Positions 10,024 to 21,734 of a stretch of 64,000 bases of DNA are shown piece by piece. This DNA comes from Rhabditoides inermis (taxonomy: Eukaryota; Nematoda; Chromadorea; Rhabditida; Rhabditidae): the NCBI GenBank assembly GCA_963966185.1, contig CAWZYM010000283.1, positions 2,242,501 to 2,306,500 of the forward strand, written 5' to 3'. The notes beneath the pieces are model-generated. The model had not been told where the DNA came from, did not search any database, and was given only the letters and a program-made list of their open reading frames with translations. The translations under genes and the position numbers were made by a program. Position 1 is the stretch's first letter. Every line of letters begins with the position of its first letter.

Positions 10024-11699
10024 CTAGAATGTGAATGTTATAATGGACATAATAATGGGAAGATACACAACCATTGCAAAATGAGTGATGAGCGAGATGG
10101 ATTTCTTGATTTTCGTCAAGAGACAAGAGACGAGTGACAATTTTGTTGATCCACAATCGGAAAAATTTTGAATTTTGAATTGGCGCGCTTTACAAATTCT
10201 AGCTACAACTATTGAACTCGAGATGCGTTTCACATAGGAATATGTTTATCGGCTTCTACGACTTCAGTTTATGCTACAAACTGAATTTCATATCAAAATT
10301 TTATTTCAAAATTACCGTCATTCAAGACGTTTTAAACACTCAGCTGTGATGTAACCTCACTTTTTACCCATAAAGCGTTCAGAAACAACTATTTTTTGAG
10401 GCAAAAAATAGTTTAAAATCATGAAAAAAGTTCTAGTTTTCAGGTTTAGTAGATGTAATTTGATGTTTCCATTAACTTTTCATCAGTATAATATCATTTT
10501 TAAGTGAAATTGTCATTTTGAAGTATTAGGAGACGGATTACTTTTCTTATGGGAATGCACTAATACAAGGAAAGTGTATAAAAGAATGAATATGAATAAG
10601 AGAGGAAAAGGAATTCACGGATGTCACTAATGAGCAGCTTTAGTATAATAAGCGGATAATGTATAGTCCCTCCCGTTGACATTTATTAACACTAATTCGC
10701 GCGCGGCCTCTTTCGAATGCCCCCTTTTACATGAAAAAAACAGATTACATGAAAATGAGTGTTTACGAAACAAATGCAGAAATGTGTTCATTGCAACTTG
10801 GTACTTAGTGGACAATGCACATCGCCGAGAAAAGGCCGGACACGACTCTCCTCTCTTCGGCAGTATCGCTTTCCGGAAGACTCTTTTCAGATACACCGAC
10901 GTTCAGTCGACTTTGTAGCTCTGTTTTTCAGCTTGAGAAAGGTGATGACTACGTCATATGTTTCATTATGAAATCACCTGATGAGGAGATATCCGCCCAA
11001 GCCCTGCTGGAAAAAAGCCCGCCTGTTTGCGAGAGGGACGCGATCGCCGGTCCGCAAAAGCTCACACGCACAGGTCTATCGGTGATATGATTCCGCCAAC
11101 ATCGCCCTCGAAGCAGACCGCAACGACCCATCTCACCATTGTTCGAGATATCACTCTCTCAAAAATCACTTGCATATTTCTTTAAAACAGCACTTGAATT
11201 CAGAATTGAGGTCTTATAAATCTATACTTTCTGAGAACTTGTGTCAAGCACGTTTCTTGACTTGCCGTTTTTTCATTACTACTCGTGATTAACTGAGTTC
11301 ATGGAAACTGTGGATCGCACAGAAGCGTTGTACGATGTTTCGCCTTTCTTTCTCGATCACAAACAATCTTTCATTCTAGCGTCTAAAAGTGTATTCATGT
11401 TAGATAATAATGTGTCTTCAAAATCTGTATCAGACCAGGCGCCCTCGGGAGTTGCGGTCCTTTGGGCCCGTGCGGTGTAAGTCAGTAGACATCATCGCCT
11501 GTGATCATCACACTCAGATTCAGGTCTGAATTGACCCTTACTGAAGACATCGAAGCAAACCCGCGCAGCTGCTATCTGACCCCACAGAGTGCAACTCGCG
11601 CCGGGTTCACGCTATTTGCGAACGTTCGCAAGCGAGAGTGAGAGCGAATTGGATGAAACATGATTTATCGGAAATCGGAGGAAACAACAATCTACACGA
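10024..11699. other. Intergenic stretch, unit 1
   Basis: This is mostly AT-rich non-coding sequence. A segment at 10940-11090 is open in unit 2 (SPDEEISSQALLEKARL, near 29035-29110). In unit 1 an extra A in a run of A at 11015 breaks that frame. No family is recognised and no splice structure is clear, so no gene is called. The right arm of the long inverted repeat ends the stretch (11401-11640). Confidence 0.5.
11401..11640. repeat. Long inverted repeat, right arm (unit 1)
   Basis: This is the reverse complement of 1940-2187. It includes AGACCAGGCGCCCTCGGGAG and TCGCGCCGGGTTCACGCTAT. It lies just downstream of the protease stop codon. Confidence 0.85.
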
Positions 11700-11803
11700 T
11701 TACTGAATATGGCAGACACCGATGACGTGGCAGATGACGTCGAGGTAGTTTCGAACATCGACGGATGCAGATTCTCCTGTAAGGCAAGCTAGATAATGAA
11801 AAA

Positions 11804-11850
<47 letters not shown>

Positions 11851-13133
11851 AGAGGGAGAGAGAGAGAGAGTCTCACCTTCGTTGTCCAATTCGCAAGTTC
11901 CTGCGTACGAGTGGACTCCGACGAGCACGACACGGCCAAAGCTCTTGTCGGTCGTCTCCAGAGTCCCGCCACTGTCACCCTGCAATCTCTCTCCCTCTCT
12001 TCCTCTCTTCCTCTCTCCCTCTCTCCTCTCTCCCTCTCTCCCTCTCTATCTCTATCCTCACCTCACAAATCTCCTTGTTCAAGTCCTTGGGATTCTGCGT
12101 GCACACGAGTTGGCCTTCAGGTCCATGCGCATCGGTGCATCTGAAATGTTGTTGAGAGAGGACAGAGAGAGACACTCACTCGATGACATTAGCGGTGAAC
12201 TTCTGTAGGTTTCCCTTGTGATCTGGCTCCGTCACTTCCGTCTGCACTCCATACGCCACGTGTGTGTACGCCAGTGATTCGTCGATCGCATACTCGATAC
12301 GGGCCGGAGGGAGGCAGATCGGAGTTGCCTAGACATTTAGAAGGGTACATCCTATTGCCAATATCATTATTTCGGACAGGTCGTTTGAAAGGTGCAGTGA
12401 CATTTTGGCAAAGATGCAGTGGAAAGATACAGCCAATAGCATCGTTTTGGAAGGATCATTTCGTAATGGTGATGAAGAGTAATCAGACAGGCCACTCACC
12501 TTCACTGGTGTGTCGAGCTCGACTAGTGCAAAATCGTAGAATTCACATCTGAATGTCAGTTGTTTGTTTGCATACAACGGATAGACTCACTCTCCCGATG
12601 AAACGTATCGAAGATCCAAGGCTACGCGGCGGATGCCAGTCGAGACAGTGGACACCTGACCTGGATAAACAAGTAAACAATAGTAAACAACAAACAACAA
12701 CGACACACACCTCTCTGGCAGATGTCTTTGGACGTGCACTCTCCACCCAGCATCACTTTGAAGAGGTTCAAATCGCCGTCCCATTGAAACGGCCTAAACG
12801 TGTATTTGATCGATTATCGATCGATTCTCACGGTTTGAATTTGTGTTTGGGCCCAGTGCAGGGCACATCAGGCGTTTCTAAACAGAAAGAAAACGTAACT
12901 CTAGAAACGTATTCCAGCAACGTATTTCTCACCAATGAAGCAATGAACCGCGGAGACGACGTGAATCGGCGAAATGAGGGTGCCGCTGCAGAACTGCCTG
13001 GAACGAGACGGGGTCCCTCCACGATTGCGCGGCGCATACAGTACCTGCCGTTGTACGTGAGTGCGACCGCCCATGGGTGGTCCTTGTTGAAGGCCGGCGT
13101 GCCGTGGAACACCTAAAAGGTAGACGGTAGACA

Positions 13134-13170
<37 letters not shown>

Positions 13171-13436
13171 TATTTTATACTGTTCTGTGGGTTGGGTGGC
13201 TGGTTTGGTTGAAGCAGTGTCAGGGATTCCGCACTTTTCCTGCACGGCCGCGTTGTCATTGGCATCGAGACGCATGAAATGGCCGGTGGAGCCTGGGTAG
13301 ATCGAGGGTAGATCAAGGGTAGATCAGTAGATCACCCACCAACTCTCGACGCGACGCCAAAGTTCCGTTCATAGGCCTCCTTTCCGCTCGCCGCGACGAA
13401 AGATGGAAGCAGAAGGAGGAGGAGAAGGAGAGGCAT
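11700..13436 (-). pseudogene. Secreted chymotrypsin-fold (S1) serine protease, unit 1; one splice donor lost
   Basis: Exons run from ATG at 13436 to TAA at 11700-11702. They encode a signal peptide ([17 protein letters not shown]), a short pro-region, an activation joint (EQYK then VFHGTPAF), the His motif (HVVSAVHC), the Asp motif (FYDFALVELD), ATPICLPP, the Ser motif (EICEGDSGG) and a C-terminal NYLDVICHVIGVC. All three triad residues are present, and residue 189 (trypsin numbering by position before GDSGG) is Glu. At the intron placed exactly at the activation joint, unit 2 has AAG/GTATGT but unit 1 has AAA/ATATGT, so GT is lost. Unless a cryptic site is used, this copy is probably not spliced correctly. 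A neighbouring 59-60 nt intron interrupts the exon before CSGTLISP. Confidence 0.7.
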
Positions 13437-13551
13437 GGGAAGGAGAAGGGAAAGGACGACCGCTCGCCGGCAGACGGCGCGGCGGAGTGATCGGGTTGGT
13501 TGTGGTTCCACCTTGTCATTTCTAGTTCGACCACCATCATTGTATCCTACA

Positions 13552-13583
<32 letters not shown>

Positions 13584-13609
13584 GCTCTCTCTCTATCTCG
13601 CTCTCTCTC

Positions 13610-13660
<51 letters not shown>

Positions 13661-13752
13661 TCCCGGAGGAAGGCCAGCCCGAACAAACGACAACTACACT
13701 CTTTATCCAGACCTTATTCAGATGAAATATACACAAGCGTTTCAAAAACATA

Positions 13753-14345
13753 TAGGGTTTCCCCCGTTTTCACGGTACGCGAATTATCGGCGGTCGGCCA
13801 GACATGGGCGAAATGACGAACTTTTTATGCAAATTGGAGAAATTTCGAGGTTTTACACCGAAAACACGGGAAAAATGAAAGAAATCGAAAAATCGAAAAC
13901 TAGAGTTCTGTGCAGACGCTATCAAAGAACCTTCTCCCTCAAACTGGGTTCTGTAGCATGGGTTTGAAGTGAGTTATTAAGTTTTCTAGATTTCACCTAT
14001 TGAATAGCCTCAAAAACGTGGTTATCGATTGATAACAAGAAAACTAGATCAAAATTCAAAAATCGAAATCTAGACTTTTATTGGAACTGTGGATTCACAC
14101 CACATATCCAAAAATTGGAAAAATTCATCAACTCCGGAAAGAGTTATTAGCTCTGGAAGGTGAAGAACTATGCTTCATTAGAATTGCAAATCACCTTCAT
14201 TTCCCTAAAATCAGACCGCAAAGCGCGCGATTCGCGCGGTCGAATGGTCTTGCGCGGGCCGATAGCGCGATTAGATGCGATGAAATGATGTCTAGAAAGT
14301 ATGCAGCGAGATGGCTGCCGTACCGTGAACCGGGGGGATACCCTA
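13753..14345. mobile_element. TA-MITE insertion (filled site; unit 2 is empty)
   Basis: The ends are TAGGGTTTCCCCC and GGGGGATACCCTA, flanked by TA at 13751-13752 and 14346-14347. Unit 2 at about 32489 reads AAACATACATTAATA with one TA and no element. This gives exact borders (593 bp) and a 2-bp TA target duplication, as expected for Tc1/mariner-mobilised MITEs. It has the same family ends as 4233-4829 and 21891-22490, but inverted. It lies between the protease and BATH genes. Confidence 0.92.
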
Positions 14346-14436
14346 TACATTAATACACTGTCATCATTTAACTACTCTAATCGTCATTTCTTGTAAGTAT
14401 TATAAGTTGTAAGAAATCTTAGTATTTGGAGTGACG

Positions 14437-14638
14437 TCACTTCTTGCATTTGCGCTCGTAGCAGCGAACATCGTTCATCTGCTCACGAATCTTCTGCAGA
14501 CGAGACTGGAATGATCATTAATCGATATCCGATCGATATTCGATCGATACCATGGAACTGAGACGGAAGTCGACTTGTTCTATGAGTCGCTGGCGCAGTG
14601 TGTTGCGAGCTGTGTTCGAACTCTGAAATAAAAGCGTC

Positions 14639-14692
<54 letters not shown>

Positions 14693-15052
14693 GAGAGAGA
14701 GAGAGTACCTCGTGACTGTAGTCGTGCAGGAATTGAATGGTGTGCCACTGGACAATGCAAGAGATAGACAGCTGAATGAAGATGTAAACAAGTAAACAAT
14801 CAAGTAAACAAACTGACACTCTGCAGTCGCATCATATCCTTTTCCGTCGCAAGAATGAGACAACGCACCAGGTACTCGAGACAGTTACTGTGCTGAAAGA
14901 ATAGGGTACTAGGGTTACGGTATACGGTAAACTACAGTAACCCACAGCCACTGCCTGGCGCATCATCTGCTGCTCCAGAGACTGGTGGATCTCGTGCTAG
15001 AAAGATAACCTCTCCCCCCCCCTCTCTCTCTCTCCCTCCCTATTTCTCTCTT

Positions 15053-15097
<45 letters not shown>

Positions 15098-16104
15098 TCG
15101 CTTCGCTCACCCCTTCATACAGCTGGAATCTATGGATGAGAGCAATGATCTCCTCAACCTACAATATCTCCTTGATCTACCCTTTTTCTCCTCTGATCTA
15201 CCTCCTCCACACTCAGATCCTTTCCCTGGTTGCTCGGATCGAATGTGCCAGTGAACATATACGTCACAACCTGAAAGAGTACGAATAAAGGGGTTACTGT
15301 ATCTACCGTATACCTTGTTGACGCTGTTGAGGGAAGAGTCTTCCCTCTTGTCCACCGCAGTGCGACCTTCGTCGGATTTGAAGTGTGCACTAAAACGATG
15401 TACAGTAACCCTGCCGTAATCGGTACCGGAAGTACGGTGACGTCGCTCGCAACATCTCCTTCGGAAAAGTGGCTCGTCCGTCGCGACAGATGATCGTAAA
15501 GTCGTGGCGGGACCTGAACACTGTTCGAAAATGTTCACAACCGAATCAGTCACTTGTCGTTGAGGGAAGTGAAGCGGTAGTCGGGAATGGCAGGAGGCGG
15601 GTCAGGCAGCTAGGTTTACGGTAGTTAGCATGAGAGCGCAGTAATGTGCGCACCATTCCGAATGTGTAGTTCGGTTCGAAGTGCTTCCTGTTGATGTGAA
15701 GAGATGTGACTATACACAGACTCGTATTCAAATTGAACTTGCGGTTTATCATCACAGTCTTGATCATCTACAATCGTGTTAGGTTTACGGTGGGTGGATA
15801 TCAGGTATACTGTATTTACAGTACCTGTCCGAATTCGCTGGCGGGCGGGATTACGAAAGGGTGAGTGTCTTCCTCGAGAAGAGTGCGCCACTGGGGACCG
15901 GGCACAGCTGAGAAGCGGGTGGGAGGGAGCAGGTCTGAGAGTACTGTTAGGTATACGGTAGCTACAGTATACCTACTCTTTCCGTCGCTGCCCTCGCATT
16001 CGAAGAGAAGTTCCACGGCAGCCACTGGCGGCATGCGGTGGTCGTTTATGCGACTGCGAGGGATGATCTCTCTCTCTTCTCCCTCCTCTCTCTCCTCCCT
16101 CCTC

Positions 16105-16152
<48 letters not shown>

Positions 16153-16841
16153 GCGCACTCACAACAGACTCGGTTCGATCTGCATTTGCATCTCGCCGTT
16201 TCGACGACCGTGTCTGCCAATGTGCAGCGCCCTATTATAGTTGATGAATTCTTTTTTTCTGGATTCTATAACCTACCACTGATAGTAGACGGGTCCGTGC
16301 GCGGTCACGAACTGAACCATGCCGCTGGCACTGCAAGGAGGTATCGATCGGTTATCGATTGAGAGTGAAAGCGAGAGAGAGAGAGAGCGAGAGAGAGATA
16401 GAGAGAGCGAGAGAGGGAGAGAGAGGGAGAGAGAGAGAGAGAGACTCGCCCATGACTCTCCTCCATCGGCACATTCCACGTGTGCACGAAGGTGAGTTCA
16501 TTGTAGACGTCTCTCTCCTCAGTGGGCGCAGCAGGTACAGGGGGAGGAGTCTCCTCGGCCTCCCTCCGCCGCTCCTCCCGCTCCTCCTCCTCCTAGAAGA
16601 CGTTATGAAATCTTTTCAGAATGTCTTCAAAATGTCTTCAGACTATCCTAGAAGACGTTCGGTGAAAGTGGAATGGAACTTCGTTTAGATTGACGGTCGT
16701 AGTTTGTTAGATCGTATTGGTTCATGATTGCGATGAGTGATGGTTATTTAGAAGATGAGGGGAGAGAGAGAGAGAAAGGAAAAGAGGGAAAGAGAAGGAA
16801 AGAGAGAGGGGGGAAGAGAGAGGAAAGAAAAAGAGGAAAGC

Positions 16842-16879
<38 letters not shown>

Positions 16880-16953
16880 TGCGGGACCAGATCGAGCATG
16901 TCGGCGACGACAATGGCCGCCAGCATGTCCGCCTCGTCGGGTGGACCGTCCAT
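14437..16953 (-). CDS. MATH-BTB (BATH) protein, second copy
   Basis: Exons run leftward to a TGA at 14437-14439. The N-terminal MATH-like part has ELTFVHTWNV, VTAHGPVYYQW, GEMQMQIEPSL, VAAVELLFECEGSDGK and FEPNYTFG. The BTB domain follows with SRHDFTIICRDGRATFPKEM, LRATSPYFR and VVTYMFTGTFDPSNQGKDLS. A helical C-terminal tail ends NDVRCYERKCKK. MATH-BTB proteins bind substrates through MATH and Cullin-3 through BTB, and the family is greatly expanded in nematodes. The first exon (start 16953 or, if that is wrong, inside the exon ending at 16592) is uncertain. Exon 2 uses a GC donor. Many introns are 45-60 nt and built of TACGGTA/TACAGTA or GTAGATC words. It is probably intact. Confidence 0.85.
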
Positions 16954-17252
16954 CGCGGTGAGAGAGGGTGGAATGGGGAGGGAAGGGAGGAGAGGGGGGA
17001 GGAAGAAGGAGAGGAAGTGTCTAGACAACACTTGTTGGCTCAGAGTAACCAAGTCGTCTGCAAGTCCGCCCCGACGTCGACTCTTTCCACATTTCACGTT
17101 TCATGTGTTGAAGTAACGACACTTTCTCACAAGAGACACATGCAAATACAGTTTCTCACAAGAGACAAATGGATCACTATTCGCAACTCATTTTATTCGA
17201 CCATCACGCATTTTAACATCTGTTGTAATTGTCCATTTCTTTCAAGTTTTAA

Positions 17253-17432
17253 TGGATGTTCGTGATACGGCTCTGCAATCAATCGATATTCAATCGATAT
17301 TCGATAATCAATCGATACCATGGGTTTCGAATTTGCATTGAAGAAATCCGAAATGTAAACGCGTCTCTGGGATATGGAAGAACGTGTTGATTACATTGCC
17401 GCGTTGTTGCCGAAAGAACCTCCAGTCACTTT
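17253..17432. pseudogene. Chimeric BATH/GYF joint, unit 2
   Basis: This is a copy of 933-1112 with the same fusion of a BATH last-exon scrap and a GYF exon 7 scrap, including the same TAA in place of CAA. Sharing the lesion shows the joint arose before the two units separated. Confidence 0.75.
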
Positions 17433-17476
17433 GCATCCATACGCATTCTGCGTTGATTTACACATGATAAGGGTGG

Positions 17477-17514
<38 letters not shown>

Positions 17515-17517
17515 TAG

Positions 17518-17911
17518 GCCTTCATGTACCACCGTCTTCCTCTGGTGTTCCTGAATCTCGTCTGGTCTTCGGAGCAAGTGGCCCGCAGTGACTGGGACTA
17601 CTGGCAGTTTCTGCCCACACTCAAGGCGATTCGGGGACGGAGGCTGTTGCGGAGGACCGAACAGCATGTGCGTTGTGCATTCAGTATCAGAGTGGGAACT
17701 TCATTACTAGAGTACTAGTACTAGTGCGTATGTAGTAGTACTAGTGAAATTTAGGTACGAGAGTACGAGAATGATAACTGACAAGATTGTTTGTAGGAGG
17801 ATCTGAAAAAGTGCTACCGAATCATGGAGCTGACGGAGAATGGATGTCGGAAAGCTGTAGCGTGCGTCCACAACTCTCTCTCTCTCCTTCTCTCCCTCTC
17901 TCCGTCTCTCC

Positions 17912-17950
<39 letters not shown>

Positions 17951-18174
17951 TTCTCCCTGTCTCCCCCTTTCTCTCTTTCCTTGCTCATGTAACTATCGTT
18001 TACTCATGAAAAATCTCTTTTAGTGACAGCATCCTTGCCATTTCGTTTCAACAGAGGAGAGAGTACTATCATCTCTACTTCAACTCTCAGACCTACATAC
18101 AACAAGACAATCTTTCCAGTGGAATCGATATGTTCAATGGCCAACCCGAAAAACCACTGACTGGAATTCGATGA
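17518..18174 (+). CDS. Unrecognised gene piece, three exons (unit 2)
   Basis: This is the duplicate of 1198-1842 with the same splice sites and reading. One change is AFMDHR to AFMYHR. A CT tract in its second intron is longer. The function is not recognised. Confidence 0.4.
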
Positions 18175-18271
18175 AATCCATAAAAGTTGTTTCTGCCACA
18201 GCCAATAACGAATAACATTGTAGTTTGTAGTTATGTATCATGCATATCCGGATGTAGCATTTTCCATCTAA

Positions 18272-18518
18272 AAGAACTATCGCTCTTGCTAGAGCGTGCT
18301 CGCAAATAGCGTAAACCCGGCGCGAATTGGACACTGTGGGGTCAGATAGGTGCGGCGCGGGTTTGATTCGGTGTCTTCAGTAAGGGTCAATTCAGACCTG
18401 AATCTGAGTGTGATGATCACAGGCGATGATGTCTACTGACTTACAACGCACGGACCCAAAGGACCGCAACTCCCGAGGGCGCCTGGTCTGATACAGATTT
18501 TGAAGACACATTGTTATA
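18272..18518. repeat. Long inverted repeat, left arm (unit 2)
   Basis: This is the counterpart of 1940-2187. It pairs with 29815-30045 and is interrupted at its inner edge by the fold-back element starting at 18519. Confidence 0.85.
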
Positions 18519-20142
18519 TCACGCAATCTCTGAGAGAATCGGACACCACTGGGATCTAGGATATGAAATACTGGAAAGTCATAATGTTTTGGTGTTTTCA
18601 GTAACTAACAAGTATCAACAACATGTTATGAAACTTTTTTTCGAAATTAAAATGATTAATTTTTGATAAGCTAAATCGGTCAAATGTTATCAAAACCTAT
18701 ACATATAACCCATTTTTGGACAGCTGATACAATTTTAAGAAACTTTTTATATAAAAATTTTTTGATGTTAACCAAAGGGTAAGCTTTTATACGCACAAAT
18801 ATGATTTTCATTGCAAAAAATAAATACCTTTAATTATATGGAAGTTCGATAGCAGTCTCTAGTTTTCACAGCCGTTTGAAAATGACCCACTCATGATGGT
18901 CCATCACAAATGGACCATAAGCAGAAAAGAACCATACAAAAACTGAATAGTTTCAAAAACTAGAAGTAATTTGAAGCATACTTTGTGTTCACATTGTCGT
19001 TGTACAATCAAATCCAAAAAAGTTATAAGCGTTTCAGTCCAAGAAAAATTAAAAATTTCCACTCTTTCGGACGTGATGATTATCCAGCCTTCAATAGCAC
19101 CTCATTCTGGTTAGTTTATGAAAATGTAGCCTATACAAAGTGTAAAAACACTCATATTTCAAAAATCGAAGGGGACGTCTTTTGAGATATCGACGTTTGA
19201 ATGTTGCTGGCTCGCGAACATGCAACCCTTAACCAAAACCGTTCCACTATAAAAGTACTTTTTGTAACTAGTTGATCAAACTTACCATAAAAAGAATTAA
19301 AAAAACTACGTGTTTTCGAGAAAAAAAGAGAACGTATTTTGATTTATCGATCTTCATTGTCGTCATGTTCGCGAGCCAGCAACATTCAAACGTCGATATC
19401 TCAAAAGACGTCCCCTTCGATTTTTGAAATATGAGTGTTTTTACACTTTGTATAGGCTACATTTTCATAAACTAACCAGAACAAGGTGCTATTGAAGGCT
19501 GGATATTCACCACGTCCAAAAAAGTAGAAATTTTTAAATTTTCTTGAATTGAAATACTCATAACTTTTAAGGATTTGGTAGTACAACAACATCGTGAACA
19601 CAAAGTATGCTTCAAATTACTTCTAGTTTTTGAAACTATTCAGTTTTTGTATGGTTCTTATCTGCTTATGGTCCATTTGCGATGGACCACCATGAGTGGG
19701 TCATTTTCAAACGGCTGTAGCAAAAAAGACGTACCCTTCAATTTTTCTCGTATAATTTTTCTTTTGTTATTAACAACTTCAAGTTTTGAATAATGCAAAC
19801 TAGAGACTGCTATCAAACTTCCATATATTTTTAATAATTTATTTTTTACAAAAGAAATCATATTTTCGCTTATAAAAGCTCAACCTTTGGGTTACATCAA
19901 TTTCTTTCTATATAAAAAGTTGTTTAGATTGATGTAAGGAATCGAATTATTTTTTTAAAGTCAGTTTTGGACAAAAACTGACAAAGTTGAGGTGGTGGTC
20001 CCTTAACTGGCTAAATATGCAAATTTCAATGAAATCATCATTACCACTTTGTAAAGGACCCTTCACAACCCCAAACTACGCCCTCAAAAACCCTAGGTCC
20101 CACATGTCCCAAAAACGTCCGATTCTCTCAGAGATTGCGTGA
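18519..20142. mobile_element. 1.6-kb fold-back element, present only in unit 2
   Basis: Unit 1 reads GTTATATATTTTG at 2179-2191. Unit 2 has GTTATA, then TCACGCAATCTCTGAGAGAA through to TTCTCTCAGAGATTGCGTGA, then TATATTTTG. The borders are exact, with a TA (or ATAT) target duplication. The whole element is an imperfect palindrome with arms of roughly 700 bp around a loop near 19200-19350. For example GATATCGACGTTTGAATGTT near 19183 returns as its reverse complement near 19380. No transposase is seen. It is a non-autonomous element likely moved by a TA-specific transposase. Confidence 0.92.
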
Positions 20143-20518
20143 TATATTTTGTACACTAGAAAGTGGGATAAGCGTTTGCGATTGGGGAAAAGTGGCAAAA
20201 CAGTCACAGAAAGTCTTTTGATTATGTAAGATGCTCATCCTCAGCTTCTTTCTTAGTGAATTACGAATCAAAAAAGAGACCACCTGTCTCAAAACATACA
20301 ATATGACACAATCACACTCTCACAATCCAACTAGCAAATCTAGAACGACTAGAATTTTACTAGAATTCAACTGGGATAAAATTTCACTGAAAATCTACTA
20401 GAATTTCACTCGGAAACCGTGAATTTTCGACTGGAGTTCTAAGTAGTTTTCAACTAGACAGATGAGCAAATTCCAACTGGAATTTTACTAGAATTCGACT
20501 AAATTTTCACTTTTGATG

Positions 20519-20576
<58 letters not shown>

Positions 20577-21734
20577 AAGCGCGACTGCGTCTAGTGATGG
20601 AGCGTCGGCGATAGGAGATCAACAATGCAGTCTAATCGTGAGTATTACGTTGTTTGTTCTGTCATTTTTTGAATCGTGTGTTCTTGTGAATGTCGAATAG
20701 TGGAATCCATACTTTATCAAAAATGTGCTTTCCAGAGTCGCTGTGATGGGAGCAGAATGAAGGGGACATTATCAAGATCAAGCATCAAGATTCCAAGAAA
20801 AGTTGTCTGCGTCTGGACCACTAACCACTAAACAATTAAAAAATGTGAATGTTTCTAATTCAGGAGATAAATATGTGTACAATGTGTGTGATTCGTTTCA
20901 TGATTGAAAAATTGAATGTATATCATATAACCTACGATGAACGGACCGGACCACGATTTGACTGCTATATGTGATATACGTTTGCTACTTAACAGGTTAC
21001 TATTCAATGTGCGTGAATATGCAAGCGAAAAAGGCATCGATCGGATACGAAAACAGAAAATTCAAATGAACCGCCAAAATGCGGCCTGCTGGAATTCCAG
21101 TGAGAAAACGCTGGTATTCTAGTAGGAAAACGCTGGAGTTCCAGTCGAAAAAGTTCGAATTTCCCTACTGGAATTTTACAACTTCTCCGAGTAGAGGTTA
21201 CCGAGAATCCGTGAACGTGAGTGAATGTTCACGCGGTCATCCATCATTCACCCTTCATTCCTTATTAGGCCCCATTATACTTTCACGCTGACGCTGACGC
21301 GACGCTGACCCTCCCGTGCAAAAGATGCACCTATCGATTCTGATCACGCTGCGTCAACGAAATCAATCGCGGAAGCAAAATCAGCCGCGGCAGTCGCGGC
21401 GGAAGGTACGGCGGCAGCCGCGGCGGAGTCCGCCGCGGCTGCCGCGGAATGTTCCGCCGCGACTGCCGCGGACCGTTTTACCTCCGCCGCGGCTGCCGCG
21501 GGGTTTATCTCTGAAGGAGGACAAGGCCGGTCCTGCTTTCGCATGCTAACACGTGCCACCTCACTGTGTCAACTTCATAACTCCACTCCACTGTTCGTTT
21601 TATTGATTTGATGACCGCATCGCGATAAGGCGAGACTGTGTTACGCACAGTGGTTTTGTTGATGCGTTTTGTGGCACAATCGCGTGTTTTACAATGTTTG
21701 TTATTACAGATCACTCTTGCACTTTGATGGAAAA
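20143..21734. other. Gene-free stretch upstream of GYF gene (unit 2)
   Basis: This is the counterpart of 2188-4074. It holds a TA tract (about 20523-20573), a half copy of the GCTGACGCTGACG MITE (21266-21340) and a GC-rich palindrome (about 21375-21503). No gene is supported. Confidence 0.6.
21375..21503. repeat. GC-rich compound palindrome
   Basis: The words CCGCGGCTGCCGCGG and GCGGCAGCCGCGGCGG recur in both orientations about every 40 bp. The segment replaces the CGAA-rich MITE found at the same place in unit 1 (3641-3822). Reverse-strand reading gives only poly-Ala, which is taken as a composition effect. Confidence 0.75.

Larger units (their letters stand above)
1..16293. repeat. Tandem segmental duplication, unit 1
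   Basis: Base 1 onward re-appears nearly unchanged from 16294 and again from 34333. Gene order within the unit is BATH 5' exons (-), orphan gene piece (+), GYF coiled-coil gene (+), chemoreceptor (-), S1 protease (-), BATH gene (-). Corresponding landmarks are the GYF start 4075/21735, chemoreceptor start 10023/27853, protease stop 11700/30101 and BATH stop 14437/32582. The changing offset (16.3 to 18.4 kb) comes from insertions and deletions, several of which are recognisable transposons. The unit edge chosen here is arbitrary, because the left edge of the window cuts the array. Confidence 0.95.

Noticed and set aside
12929..13171. Poly-Cys, poly-Leu or poly-Val frames over 13140-13170 and 31875-31915
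   Set aside because: They come from a (CAA)n repeat in a protease intron. The real exons on both sides join in phase without it.
21344..21559. An Ala-rich protein on the reverse strand
   Set aside because: It is a translation of the CCGCGGCTG palindromic repeats, with no gene context.
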